Below are positions 16,292-24,608 of a stretch of 64,000 nt of DNA, in pieces; within the stretch, counting starts at the first letter, position 1; every line of letters begins with the position of its first letter. Both the position numbers and the translations under genes were made by a program. Location: positions 62,001 through 126,000 of the forward strand of contig JBCDLH010000010.1 in the NCBI GenBank assembly GCA_038745585.1, written 5' to 3'. Source of the stretch: HLUCCA09 sp038745585. GTDB lineage: Bacteria; Pseudomonadota; Alphaproteobacteria; Rhodobacterales; Rhodobacteraceae. A model generated the notes under the pieces. The model ran no database searches. It was not told the origin of the DNA and worked only from the letters and a program-made list of their open reading frames with translations.

Positions 16292-17401
16292 GTGATCGTA
16301 CTCAGATGGATCTTCCTTGGTCTGTGCCTTGGCACACTGGCGGCCTGCGCCTTGCCAAGGAGCGCGGCCGTACAGCAGGAGATCCTCGCCGGTGCCAACG
16401 CCGAGGTGCCTCAATTCGCGGTCTACCCCGTTACCCGCGCCTTCATCCCGGTCTTGGAAGGCTGGCCCGTACCCGAAACGCGGCCCAACGACGGCTGGGT
16501 CCCGCACATTCACCCGCGCGGCAGTAGCGACGTCCGCATTCGCGCGTTCGACACGGTCGACCTGACCGTCTGGGACAGTGAGGCCAACTCGCTTTTGACG
16601 TCGGAGACCGACAAGGTGGTCGACATCACAGGTGTGCGCGTGACCGAAGCGGGGACAATCTTTGTGCCCTATATCGGCTACCTCAACGTCGCCAACCGCA
16701 CGCCGGATAGCGCGCGTCGCCTGGTGGAGGAGGAGATGGCGGCCATTGTTCCGTCCGCACAGGTCCAGCTTTCGGTCATCCCCGGCACGCGCGGATCGGT
16801 CTCTCTCGTTGGCGGGGTCGCGAGCCCGGGAACGGTGCCCCTACCAGAGGCCCATTTCACGGTCCTCAACCTTATTGGGCAGGGCGGCGGGCCAACGACA
16901 TTGCGCAATCCCCAAGTTCGCCTGATCCGCGACGGGCAGACCTATCTCACGTCCTATGAGAGCCTCCTCGAAGATCCGTCGCGCGACACAATCCTTCGCG
17001 GGGGAGACCGGATTGCGCTTGTTGAGGATGACCGGTTTTTTCGTGCCCTCGGTGCGGCCGGCGAGCAAAGCCTGATCTATTTCGAAGCCGATGAACTGAC
17101 GGCGCTCGACGCGCTTTCGCTTATGGGCGGGGTAAACGAGCGCCGCGCCAATCTGCGCGGCGTGCTGATCTTAAGGGAGTACCCGCCAAGCCTCGTCCGC
17201 CCCGACAGCAGCGGGCCCGAAAATACGCGGGCGGTCTTTACGATCGACATGACCTCGGCCGATGGGCTCTTCAGCGCGGGCCAGTTTCAGATCCTGCCAG
17301 GCGATACGGTCTTGGCTACCGAATCCGCTATCACGACGGCGGAGGCACTTGCCGTTCTCGTCGGCTCTTTTGTCGGACTTTCGCGAACCGTTGCCAATTG
17401 A
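16292..17401 (+). CDS. Wza/KpsD-type polysaccharide export lipoprotein (OPX)
   Basis: 369 residues from a GTG start. The signal ends with the lipobox LAAC (Cys19). The polysaccharide export (PES) domain follows (DTVDLTVWDSEANSLL; TEAGTIFVPYIGYLNVANRT), then SLBB-like segments (VSLVGGVASPGTVPLPEAHF; EADELTALDALSLMGG). Family members form the outer-membrane export channel for capsule or EPS. I chose GTG at 16292 over ATG at 16220 because it has GGGGAA upstream and puts the lipoprotein signal at the N-terminus; the longer form would begin with 24 Arg-rich residues. It probably works with the KpsE-like protein at 30072-31658. Confidence 0.88.
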   Translation: MIVLRWIFLGLCLGTLAACALPRSAAVQQEILAGANAEVPQFAVYPVTRAFIPVLEGWPVPETRPNDGWVPHIHPRGSSDVRIRAFDTVDLTVWDSEANSLLTSETDKVVDITGVRVTEAGTIFVPYIGYLNVANRTPDSARRLVEEEMAAIVPSAQVQLSVIPGTRGSVSLVGGVASPGTVPLPEAHFTVLNLIGQGGGPTTLRNPQVRLIRDGQTYLTSYESLLEDPSRDTILRGGDRIALVEDDRFFRALGAAGEQSLIYFEADELTALDALSLMGGVNERRANLRGVLILREYPPSLVRPDSSGPENTRAVFTIDMTSADGLFSAGQFQILPGDTVLATESAITTAEALAVLVGSFVGLSRTVAN

Positions 17402-18374
17402 TCGCGCCTCCCCGAGCCTTGCCGCTCTCGTCGTCACCTACCAGCGCAAGACGCAGATTCGCGCGACAGTCGAGCGCCTGTTGGCCACGCCGATTGCGCG
17501 GGTGCTTGTCGTTGATAACGGCTCGACCGACGGGTCGCGGGAGTGGCTTGCTTCGGTGGAGGACGTGCGGCTGAGGGTCGTGCTCGCACCCAGCAATCTC
17601 GGCGGCGCTGGCGGTTTTGAACTCGGCCTGCGAAAGCTCGTTTCCGAAGACGATCCGGACTGGATCGTGCTGATGGACGACGACGCACGGCCCCTGCCCG
17701 GCACGATTGAGCATTTTATGGCAAACGGCCCGTGGGACTATGACGCGGTGTCGGCGGCTGTTTATATGGCGGATGGCTCTATTTGCGAGATGAACCGGCC
17801 TACGGTGAATCCGTTTTGGAACATTGGTATCTTCCTGCGGACGTCGCTCGGCGCGGTGCTCGGCCGCTCTCGGCAAAGCTTTCACATCCCCGACAGCGCC
17901 TATAACGGTGGCAGGCCGAAGGAGATCGATGCAACCTCGTTCGTCGGCCTATTTCTAGCGCGGGAAACCATCCGCCGCGGGGGCTATCCCGACGGGCGGC
18001 TCTTCATCTATGGCGACGACGTGCTCTATACGCTCTCGCTGCGCAAGCGCGGCATGCGGATCGGTTTCGTGCCGGATCTGAGGTTTGAGCATGACGATCA
18101 CCCTGCGTGGCGCGACGGTGTGGTCCGCTACGTCCCATTGTGGAAAACCTATTACAACGCGCGCAATGGCTTGCGCGTTTGTCGGAGCGCGGCGGGGCTG
18201 ATGTTTCTGCCTGCCATGGCGGTCATGCTTGCAAAGTGGCTCTTGGCCGGGCGGCACTACGGCGCTGAGAAAAGCGTCTATTACCGCCTGCTCTGGCATG
18301 GCTTTTGGGATGGTGTAATGGGTCGGCTGAGCCGTCCGCATTCCGAGGTCAGGGGGCTCGCACGCGAGCGCTGA
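17391..18374 (+). CDS. GlfT2-like galactofuranosyltransferase (GT2)
   Basis: About 327 residues. VVTYQRKTQI opens the GT-A fold, VVDNGSTDGS is the first Asp motif, and NLGGAGGFELGL followed by VLMDDDARPLPG are the features of the GlfT1/GlfT2 branch of GT2, whose members transfer galactofuranose from UDP-Galf. The three-Asp motif is intact. The UDP-galactopyranose mutase gene at 24609-25754 would supply the donor. No ATG lies near the fold start: a TTG at 17391 overlapping the export-gene stop fits best, while ATG 17262 would add 43 Arg/Ser-rich residues read inside the previous gene. It ends 7 bp before the convergent giant glycosyltransferase gene. Confidence 0.82.
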   Translation: MPIDRASPSLAALVVTYQRKTQIRATVERLLATPIARVLVVDNGSTDGSREWLASVEDVRLRVVLAPSNLGGAGGFELGLRKLVSEDDPDWIVLMDDDARPLPGTIEHFMANGPWDYDAVSAAVYMADGSICEMNRPTVNPFWNIGIFLRTSLGAVLGRSRQSFHIPDSAYNGGRPKEIDATSFVGLFLARETIRRGGYPDGRLFIYGDDVLYTLSLRKRGMRIGFVPDLRFEHDDHPAWRDGVVRYVPLWKTYYNARNGLRVCRSAAGLMFLPAMAVMLAKWLLAGRHYGAEKSVYYRLLWHGFWDGVMGRLSRPHSEVRGLARER

Positions 18375-18381
18375 GGCGGGC

Positions 18382-21300
18382 CTACTCCGCGGCGCGAGCC
18401 CGCTCGTGCTGAGACAGAACGCGTCTGACCCAACCGCATTCCCGCCACGGCACCGACACGCCGGGCTCGAAGATCCTGTCACGGCCTTCGGACATCAGCG
18501 CGAGGTACTTCCGGTACTCCTCAGCGTCGTTGAAGTGTTGCCCTCGCGCGGTCTCGACCCGTGCGCGTTCGTGAAAGGCTGCATGGTACTTAAAATGCGC
18601 GAATACCAAATCCTGTGCAGCAACGGTCGTCTCCGCCGCCGCGTGCAGGCCCGCCGTGAAGCGCATCCACGGCCTGTAGCGGATGAGTGCATATTTCTGC
18701 GCGACGTAGAGCTCTCGGCGAGAGCCTTCGAGCAATCGATGCCGTACGGCGCTCGTCCACGTCTCTGCGTTCGCGTACTGGCCCCTGGACCAGGCGCATA
18801 TAAATGGCTCACGGTCGCAATGGGTGAGCTCAGCAAAAGGATCGCCGCTGTCGAGCGTCGCCTCCGAAAGGCGACCCTCAGGATAGAGATCCAGCATGAA
18901 GATCCGTGCGCAATCGGCCGAATGAAAGCCCGGGGTCTCTAGGAGCTGCGGCAGGCTTGGTACGCCATCCGGCAAGACTAAGAATTCGTCAGCATCGGCA
19001 ACGAGGGACCAGCGGTTCATCCGCAGATTTGACAAAAGCGCCTGTTGCCACGCCACACCGTACTGTGTGGTGCCATAGTCTGCTTCCGCCGAGAACGCGA
19101 CAACGTCGGGCTGCTCCAGCAGGAACTCGAGAGTGCCATCGTCGGAGCAATTGTCAGCAATGAGAAACCCTCGGACCCCCAGTGCGCGGTAATGCGCGAG
19201 AAACATAGGCAGCATATCCCGCTCGTTGCGCATGCATGCAATGACGCACAAAGCTTCTGAGTTGATCGAGTTCAGCCGTTCGACCGAACTCAAGAGTTCG
19301 ACTTGAAGGTTGTCGGGCCCAAGCTTGACGCGGGCATAACCCGGCCAGACCCGCTTCGGAAGAAGCTCGTGGGCCTCCGTCGTCTCAGACGCAACGGCCT
19401 GCAGGTCGCTGCGGTCGAGATGCGCGATGAGGGTAGGCGAGGATTTGCTCGGCAGAAAGGTGTTCTCCCACCGGCTGACAGACACGCCGTCCGCCCGGTT
19501 CCGGCGTAGGACGCAGGCGTGATAGTCGCGGTTCGCGATGCGGATGCCGGCAAGTGCAAGCATATCCCCAACGAGCTTGTCCTCAAAGATCGAGACGAGC
19601 CGCAACCATGCGCCATGGCGACTGCGGGCGGTGTCGATCAGGCTCTGCATTGCTTCTCGATTGAGCAGGTAGCCCGTACTGCCATCGCCATACTCGGCCG
19701 GTTCCGGTGACTTATCGAGCTCAAGCGCAGCTTTGCCGCGCACATTTTGGCTGTGGTGCCATGCACGCGCCGTCCACCCCACCGGCCGCACAAGGCGGCG
19801 GCCGTAATAGGGATACTTCTTATAGCTCAGCGAGCCGATCGCTTCGGCGGGATTCATGAAGCAATCGTCGTCAATCTTGTAGATATGGGAGTAGCCCGTT
19901 TGCGACAGGGCCCACTCGGTCATTGCGAGGGTCTTGTGCGGAAGGGACTCATAGCTGTCGGAGACATCAAGATGGACGACGTCGCCCTCGCGCCGCCCGT
20001 CGCCATCGCCCACAACCACGACATAAGAAATGCCCCAGGCTTCGAGGTCCTTTAGCCACCAATCCCGCAGAGCATTGATCCGCGTCTCAAGGTAGGGCTT
20101 GCACGAGTAGATCACGACGAGCACGCCAAAGAAGGCTTGAATCCCCGTCTTTGGGAAAAGCGACCCCTCTTTATCCTCGAAGGGCGCCGGCAAGGTCTCA
20201 AGAGCTGCCTCAAAGAGCGCGAAAACGGCGCCCGCAGCGTCGCTGCGCGAGGAGCCAGGCGCTTGGCGGAGGTCCCAGAGCGCGTTGCGCAACGCAGGTG
20301 CCGCGGTCAAGCTGTCGATCTCGCCCTCACGCAAGGCCACCATCATTTCTACGATGCGACCGGGGATCGCGTCGGCGAGCGAACGGTCCTGATTGGTTAG
20401 CGCCCCAGTAAGGAGCGACACGGCCAGCGCATAGCCCAGATACTCGTCCCGCCAAGAGCTGAGGATCGTGCAATCGATGAAAAACCGATCCAGCATCTCT
20501 TCGCGCGCGGCCGCGTCGCCTAGCGCCTCTCCCAAGAGCGCGCGCGCGTGCCTTCCGGCGGAGGCTTGCTGATCCGGGTGTAGGCCAACAGGCGTCTCCG
20601 ACGAACGCTTACGGATCGCGCGTCTGCTGCGCGTGGCGAGGTCCGGTGCTTCCGACGCCTCGCTTGGAAAGGCGAGATGGCGAAGGAGGGCATCGTCGGC
20701 TTCGTGAGACCCGACAGGTGCGCCGTATTCGGCGGCCGCCAAAGCGTCGTGAAGGTCGGTCCCCGCTGCTCGGGAGGCTGCAGCAAGCTCGCGGCGAAGG
20801 CGCAAGGCTTCAGAGTGCCGCCGTAAGAGCTGCGATGTGGCGCGGAGCGGTTCGCCCTCCTCTAGGGCCGCCAACATGTTGTTGAAGCGCCCTCGGGCAT
20901 CTTCCAACGGGTAGGGGAGGCGCCGCATGCCCCCCTCCGCCTCTATCTCGGCCAATCGGTCCCAAAAGGCTGGCGAGGTCGCATAGATGCGGTCAATCGT
21001 GTCAAGGATACGGTCCTGCAGGTCTTCAGAAAAGCGTGTCAGTTCTTCGATCAGGGCGACCGCACATGCCGTAAACTGCACCGACGGCAGCTGCGAGTAG
21101 TAGTTGCCCTCCAGGGCAAGCAACAGGTTGAGAAACCCGTCTACGACTTCTTCGTGCTGAACTTCCGACAGACATGGGGCCCTTCGCGCGATGACCTGAC
21201 GCACAGTCCAGCCAACGGCACAGGAGTCGATCCAACCGTCAAATTCCGCAAGTCGAGAGACGCGATAGACCACTGCATCTGCCTGGGCACGCAACAGACA

Positions 21301-22557
21301 GAAGGGCAGAGCGACAGAAAGGGCCCATTCTTGCGCGCCCCCATTCATGTCGGCGACGCCGTAGTCCTGCGCGAGGGCGTAGAGATCCTCCATCCGGTCG
21401 GCGTCGCAGAAGTTATGCGCCAGAGTCAGCATGAGCGTGCGAAGGTCCCGCTCGGAGAGCGCATCGAGCCCCATGGAACGGACAACCGAAGCGAGATCTT
21501 CTGGTGGCACGTTTTCCATGCGTGCAGAAATCGCCTTTAGCATCGCTTGTGCAGGTGGAAGTACGAGGTCAATGGCGTGGCCCGCTTTTGTGATCGGCCG
21601 CTGGGCTCCGGTCGCGCCACGATCTCGGCGCGTGCTTTGGGTGCCCCGCGCCGTTTGCGTGTGTGCGTTGTCTTGCGGTGAGTAGAAGTCCGTGACCTTG
21701 TAACGCGCAGCGACGTCCCCCAGCACTCGCACTGCCTTAGGGGACAAATCGCTTCCGAGGGCGGCGAAGCGGGTGTGTTCTAGGGCCGTGAGGACTTCAA
21801 GCGAGTTGCCTTCCGCACCTTGCTCGCAAACCCTCTCAATGGTCTCGATAATCTCATCCCGCGTCAGTACGAAGCTCGGGCCACAGGCGCGGGCGTTCGA
21901 CATGAGTTGCAGGGCGACGGATGCACCTTCCACCGCGTCGCTCTGCCAGACCCAACCGGGGATGAGCGCCATGATCCCGATGTCGTCAGACGGGCTTCGC
22001 TGTTCGGTCGCGCGCTCCGGTGCCGGAATCATCGCCGATGGCAGCGGCTCTCCCGTCTTGGCGAGGATCACGCGCAGGTCTTGGCGTACTGATCCGGGGT
22101 CAAAACCCCAGCCATCGAGGAGGAAGGATCTTTCCGAGGAGAGCAAGCCCCGCCCGCGGCGCGCGTCATGGCTGGGTCCGGACAGAACGACATCTTCTAC
22201 GCCGCCATTTACGGACACCCAGTGAAGCGCGGCGTGGGTGCCATCGGTCGGCTCGGGCAGGTCGTACGTTCCGGTCCGCGCGCCATTGACGTGCAATACC
22301 GCTTGGCTCTCCGAGACCTCGACCCGGATGGTGTTGCCGCGCTCTTTGAGTTCGACGGGTGCCGAGCGCTCCGGCCCCCATGCCCTTGAAAGGAATTGGT
22401 TGTACACGACGATTTGGCGCCCAAACCGGAAGGAGAGGTGAAACGGGACGTCCTGACGCGCGAAATCGTGGAAGTTCAAGTTGGCGTAGTCGTAGGTGTT
22501 AAAGGCTAGGTTGCATTCAAAGACTGAGCCGCTTGCGGACGTGAATGCCAGTTCCAT
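18382..22557 (-). CDS. Galectin-like / GT31-like / GT2-GT92-like multidomain glycosyltransferase
   Basis: 1391 residues, no signal peptide. Residues 1-127 read as a galectin fold: His40-x-Ser-x-Arg44, Asn53 in VVYNQF, and Trp60-x2-Glu63 in AWGPER, with the galectin Asn-to-Trp (7) and Trp-to-Glu (3) spacings, ending in SVNGGVEDVVL. Residues 140-230 hold a beta module (LLDGWGFDPGSV), and 330-800 are helical with no family I know. Residues 807-1020 match beta-1,3-galactosyltransferases of GT31: DVSDSYESLPHKTL, the metal-binding KIDDDCF (Asp896-898) and FEDKLVGDML (Glu992-Asp993). Residues 1101-1330 are a GT2/GT92-like domain with ACMRNERDMLPMFLAHYRAL and DADEF (Asp1188, Asp1190). It is probably a bifunctional cytoplasmic galactose-polysaccharide synthase. 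It is preceded by the double-GT2 gene with a 74 bp gap. The domain calls need a profile search; the GT31 and C-terminal domains are clearer than the lectin. Confidence 0.85.
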   Translation of the reverse strand: MELAFTSASGSVFECNLAFNTYDYANLNFHDFARQDVPFHLSFRFGRQIVVYNQFLSRAWGPERSAPVELKERGNTIRVEVSESQAVLHVNGARTGTYDLPEPTDGTHAALHWVSVNGGVEDVVLSGPSHDARRGRGLLSSERSFLLDGWGFDPGSVRQDLRVILAKTGEPLPSAMIPAPERATEQRSPSDDIGIMALIPGWVWQSDAVEGASVALQLMSNARACGPSFVLTRDEIIETIERVCEQGAEGNSLEVLTALEHTRFAALGSDLSPKAVRVLGDVAARYKVTDFYSPQDNAHTQTARGTQSTRRDRGATGAQRPITKAGHAIDLVLPPAQAMLKAISARMENVPPEDLASVVRSMGLDALSERDLRTLMLTLAHNFCDADRMEDLYALAQDYGVADMNGGAQEWALSVALPFCLLRAQADAVVYRVSRLAEFDGWIDSCAVGWTVRQVIARRAPCLSEVQHEEVVDGFLNLLLALEGNYYSQLPSVQFTACAVALIEELTRFSEDLQDRILDTIDRIYATSPAFWDRLAEIEAEGGMRRLPYPLEDARGRFNNMLAALEEGEPLRATSQLLRRHSEALRLRRELAAASRAAGTDLHDALAAAEYGAPVGSHEADDALLRHLAFPSEASEAPDLATRSRRAIRKRSSETPVGLHPDQQASAGRHARALLGEALGDAAAREEMLDRFFIDCTILSSWRDEYLGYALAVSLLTGALTNQDRSLADAIPGRIVEMMVALREGEIDSLTAAPALRNALWDLRQAPGSSRSDAAGAVFALFEAALETLPAPFEDKEGSLFPKTGIQAFFGVLVVIYSCKPYLETRINALRDWWLKDLEAWGISYVVVVGDGDGRREGDVVHLDVSDSYESLPHKTLAMTEWALSQTGYSHIYKIDDDCFMNPAEAIGSLSYKKYPYYGRRLVRPVGWTARAWHHSQNVRGKAALELDKSPEPAEYGDGSTGYLLNREAMQSLIDTARSRHGAWLRLVSIFEDKLVGDMLALAGIRIANRDYHACVLRRNRADGVSVSRWENTFLPSKSSPTLIAHLDRSDLQAVASETTEAHELLPKRVWPGYARVKLGPDNLQVELLSSVERLNSINSEALCVIACMRNERDMLPMFLAHYRALGVRGFLIADNCSDDGTLEFLLEQPDVVAFSAEADYGTTQYGVAWQQALLSNLRMNRWSLVADADEFLVLPDGVPSLPQLLETPGFHSADCARIFMLDLYPEGRLSEATLDSGDPFAELTHCDREPFICAWSRGQYANAETWTSAVRHRLLEGSRRELYVAQKYALIRYRPWMRFTAGLHAAAETTVAAQDLVFAHFKYHAAFHERARVETARGQHFNDAEEYRKYLALMSEGRDRIFEPGVSVPWRECGWVRRVLSQHERARAAE

Positions 22558-22631
22558 CGTGCCGTCCGTCCTGTTTTGTGCCGCTTTGCATTCCCTAGCT
22601 CAGGTGGTCGCCGGAGCACAACGGTGCCGCC

Positions 22632-24593
22632 TCAGCTCGATATCTCTGCCGCAACGCTGGCGGGAAACAGCGCGCGGATATCAGAACCGATGTAGCCATC
22701 CACGCAGGTCGCGGGATCGTCGTCGGCGCAATGGCGCGCGACAAGGTCTGCAGCCTCGCTGAGAAAGGCGCGCTTTTCAGCGCCGTTCGGAAAGTCGGCG
22801 AAATGCGCTTTTTCCCAGAGGGCGCGCGAGAGGAGCCGCGGATACCAGGACGATCGCGGCAAGTGCGCGTCTAAGGCTGGCGCCATTGCCATCAGGGCCG
22901 CATGAATGCTCTCGGGGCTTGCGCGCCGGCGCCAAAGGCGCCGGTCGATCGCAGCATCTGACAAAAACAGGCCAAGCGGCCGGAGAGCCACGGCGCGTCC
23001 CGTTGAGAACGCGGCCTTAGTGGTAAACGCCCAGCTCGAAAGCGGCTCTGGCGCAAATGTGAGGCCGTGCGCGCGCAAGAAGGCCGTGCGAAAGATCTTG
23101 GCAGCGGGCAAAGCATGGAGGAGCGGGACGCGCATGTGCGGGATCCTCGCAGCCTCGCGCTCAATGTCGCTGAGCCAATTCCCCGCCTGCGCATTGTTGA
23201 CGTTTGGCCAAGGGCGGCCGAACGGATCTCGCCCGTCGTGGGATCCGGCATGAACGTGCCCGGGCGCCGGGCTGAAACGGGCGACGCCGAGATCCGCACG
23301 CGCTCGGATCATCGCCTCGACCCACAGCCAGAGCGTCTCGGGCGCAAACACGTCCCCTGCGTCGAGTACAACCGTGAACAGGCCTTTCGCGGCCGAAAGC
23401 CCGCGATTGCGCGCCTCGGAGACAGAGCCTGTCCCGCCTTCATAGACCCACGCGCCATGGACGCCCCAGACCGCGCGTTTGAGCCGGTCGTGCGCGTCGA
23501 GGCCCGGCTCCGTTGTGGCAACGATGATCTCGAGATCTTGGAGCGCCTGTGCACGGAGGCTCGCCAGAGAGCGTTCCAGACCGAGGCCGACCCCGTCGGT
23601 CGCGATGACAATCGAGAGTGGCAACCGCCCGTGCAACACCTCGGCAAAGGCGCGGGAAATCGCGTTGTCCGAGCCGGGCGACCAGGCGGTGTCGTGCCGG
23701 GCAAGAAAGTCTCGCGTGCGCGTGACAAAACGCGCCCGGCGGGCAGGGTCACGCAAGGTGCTTGCACGTTCGTGGAGCGTGCGCGTGGCCAAGCGCGCAA
23801 AGCCTTCGCGTGCGCCGGCCTTCTTGCTGTTGCCCAGCCGATCTGCAATCCGGTCAAGGACGTCAAACTGCTGAAAGACGCGTTCAGAGCCGTCCGCCGT
23901 GATCTGCCCCGGGCGGTTTCGGCGATAGATGTAGAGCGGCTCGGGCACGTAGGCCAAAACAGGCGCGCGCTCGGCCAACTCCTGAAACCAGGCGTGGTCT
24001 TCATAGGCGAGCCCCTTGGGAAAGCGCGCCGCTCCGATGAGATCGCGCCGGTAAAGCTTGTTCCACGCTGAGGGCCAGTGACGCACGATCTCGCGCCAAT
24101 CGTCGAGCGCCATCGCCGCCCATTCACCACGCACTGCCGGGTGCGTCGCGCCGTGGATCGCGGGAGAGACGTCGCTCGTGGCGCCCTCTGAGAGATCGAC
24201 GGCGCAGGCCGCCCAAGGCGCGTTGCTCGTCTCCAGAACCCCCAGAAGGGTTTCAAGGAATGTCGGGGCGAGGCGATCGTCGCTGTCTAGAAAGCCAATG
24301 ACGGGCGCGCGCGCCGCGTCGAGCCCCGCGTTGCGCGCCGCCGAAAGTCCTTTGTTTGATTGACGCACAAGAACGAACCGCGGATCGCCTGCAACGGCCT
24401 CGCATGTGCGCGCGAAACTGTCATCGGTCGAGCCGTCGTCGACGATGATGGCTTCGAAGAACGCCATCGTTTGAGCGCGCAGGCTGTCGATGGCTTCGGC
24501 GACGAAGTCTTCGACATTGTACACCGGCACGATGATCGAGACGGCGGGCCTTCTTCCATCGACGGCATCCGCTTGGTCGTTTCTGAGGGCCAC
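22632..24593 (-). CDS. Tandem GT2 glycosyltransferase
   Basis: 653 residues with two GT-A modules. Module 1 (residues about 15-230): VSIIVPVYNVEDFV, IIVDDGSTDDS, SNKGLSAARNAGL and the complete acidic motif FLDSDDRL. Module 2 (about 325-520): LSIVIATDGVG, a weak first motif (IIVATTEPG), SEARNRGLSAAKG and VLDAGDVFAPE, where the expected D-x-D reads Asp-Ala-Gly-Asp. Module 2 may therefore use a different metal site or be non-catalytic. The start is a GTG at 24593, 15 bp after the glf stop; no ATG is available nearby. Substrates are unknown, but the setting is galactofuranose/capsule synthesis. Confidence 0.85.
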   Translation of the reverse strand: MALRNDQADAVDGRRPAVSIIVPVYNVEDFVAEAIDSLRAQTMAFFEAIIVDDGSTDDSFARTCEAVAGDPRFVLVRQSNKGLSAARNAGLDAARAPVIGFLDSDDRLAPTFLETLLGVLETSNAPWAACAVDLSEGATSDVSPAIHGATHPAVRGEWAAMALDDWREIVRHWPSAWNKLYRRDLIGAARFPKGLAYEDHAWFQELAERAPVLAYVPEPLYIYRRNRPGQITADGSERVFQQFDVLDRIADRLGNSKKAGAREGFARLATRTLHERASTLRDPARRARFVTRTRDFLARHDTAWSPGSDNAISRAFAEVLHGRLPLSIVIATDGVGLGLERSLASLRAQALQDLEIIVATTEPGLDAHDRLKRAVWGVHGAWVYEGGTGSVSEARNRGLSAAKGLFTVVLDAGDVFAPETLWLWVEAMIRARADLGVARFSPAPGHVHAGSHDGRDPFGRPWPNVNNAQAGNWLSDIEREAARIPHMRVPLLHALPAAKIFRTAFLRAHGLTFAPEPLSSWAFTTKAAFSTGRAVALRPLGLFLSDAAIDRRLWRRRASPESIHAALMAMAPALDAHLPRSSWYPRLLSRALWEKAHFADFPNGAEKRAFLSEAADLVARHCADDDPATCVDGYIGSDIRALFPASVAAEISS

Positions 24594-24608
24594 CTCGTGC
24601 GTCCGTGA

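Noticed and set aside
23067..24071. 334-codon plus-strand frame opposite the tandem GT2 gene
   Set aside because: No recognisable domain and very high Arg content; the minus-strand frame has full GT2 motifs.
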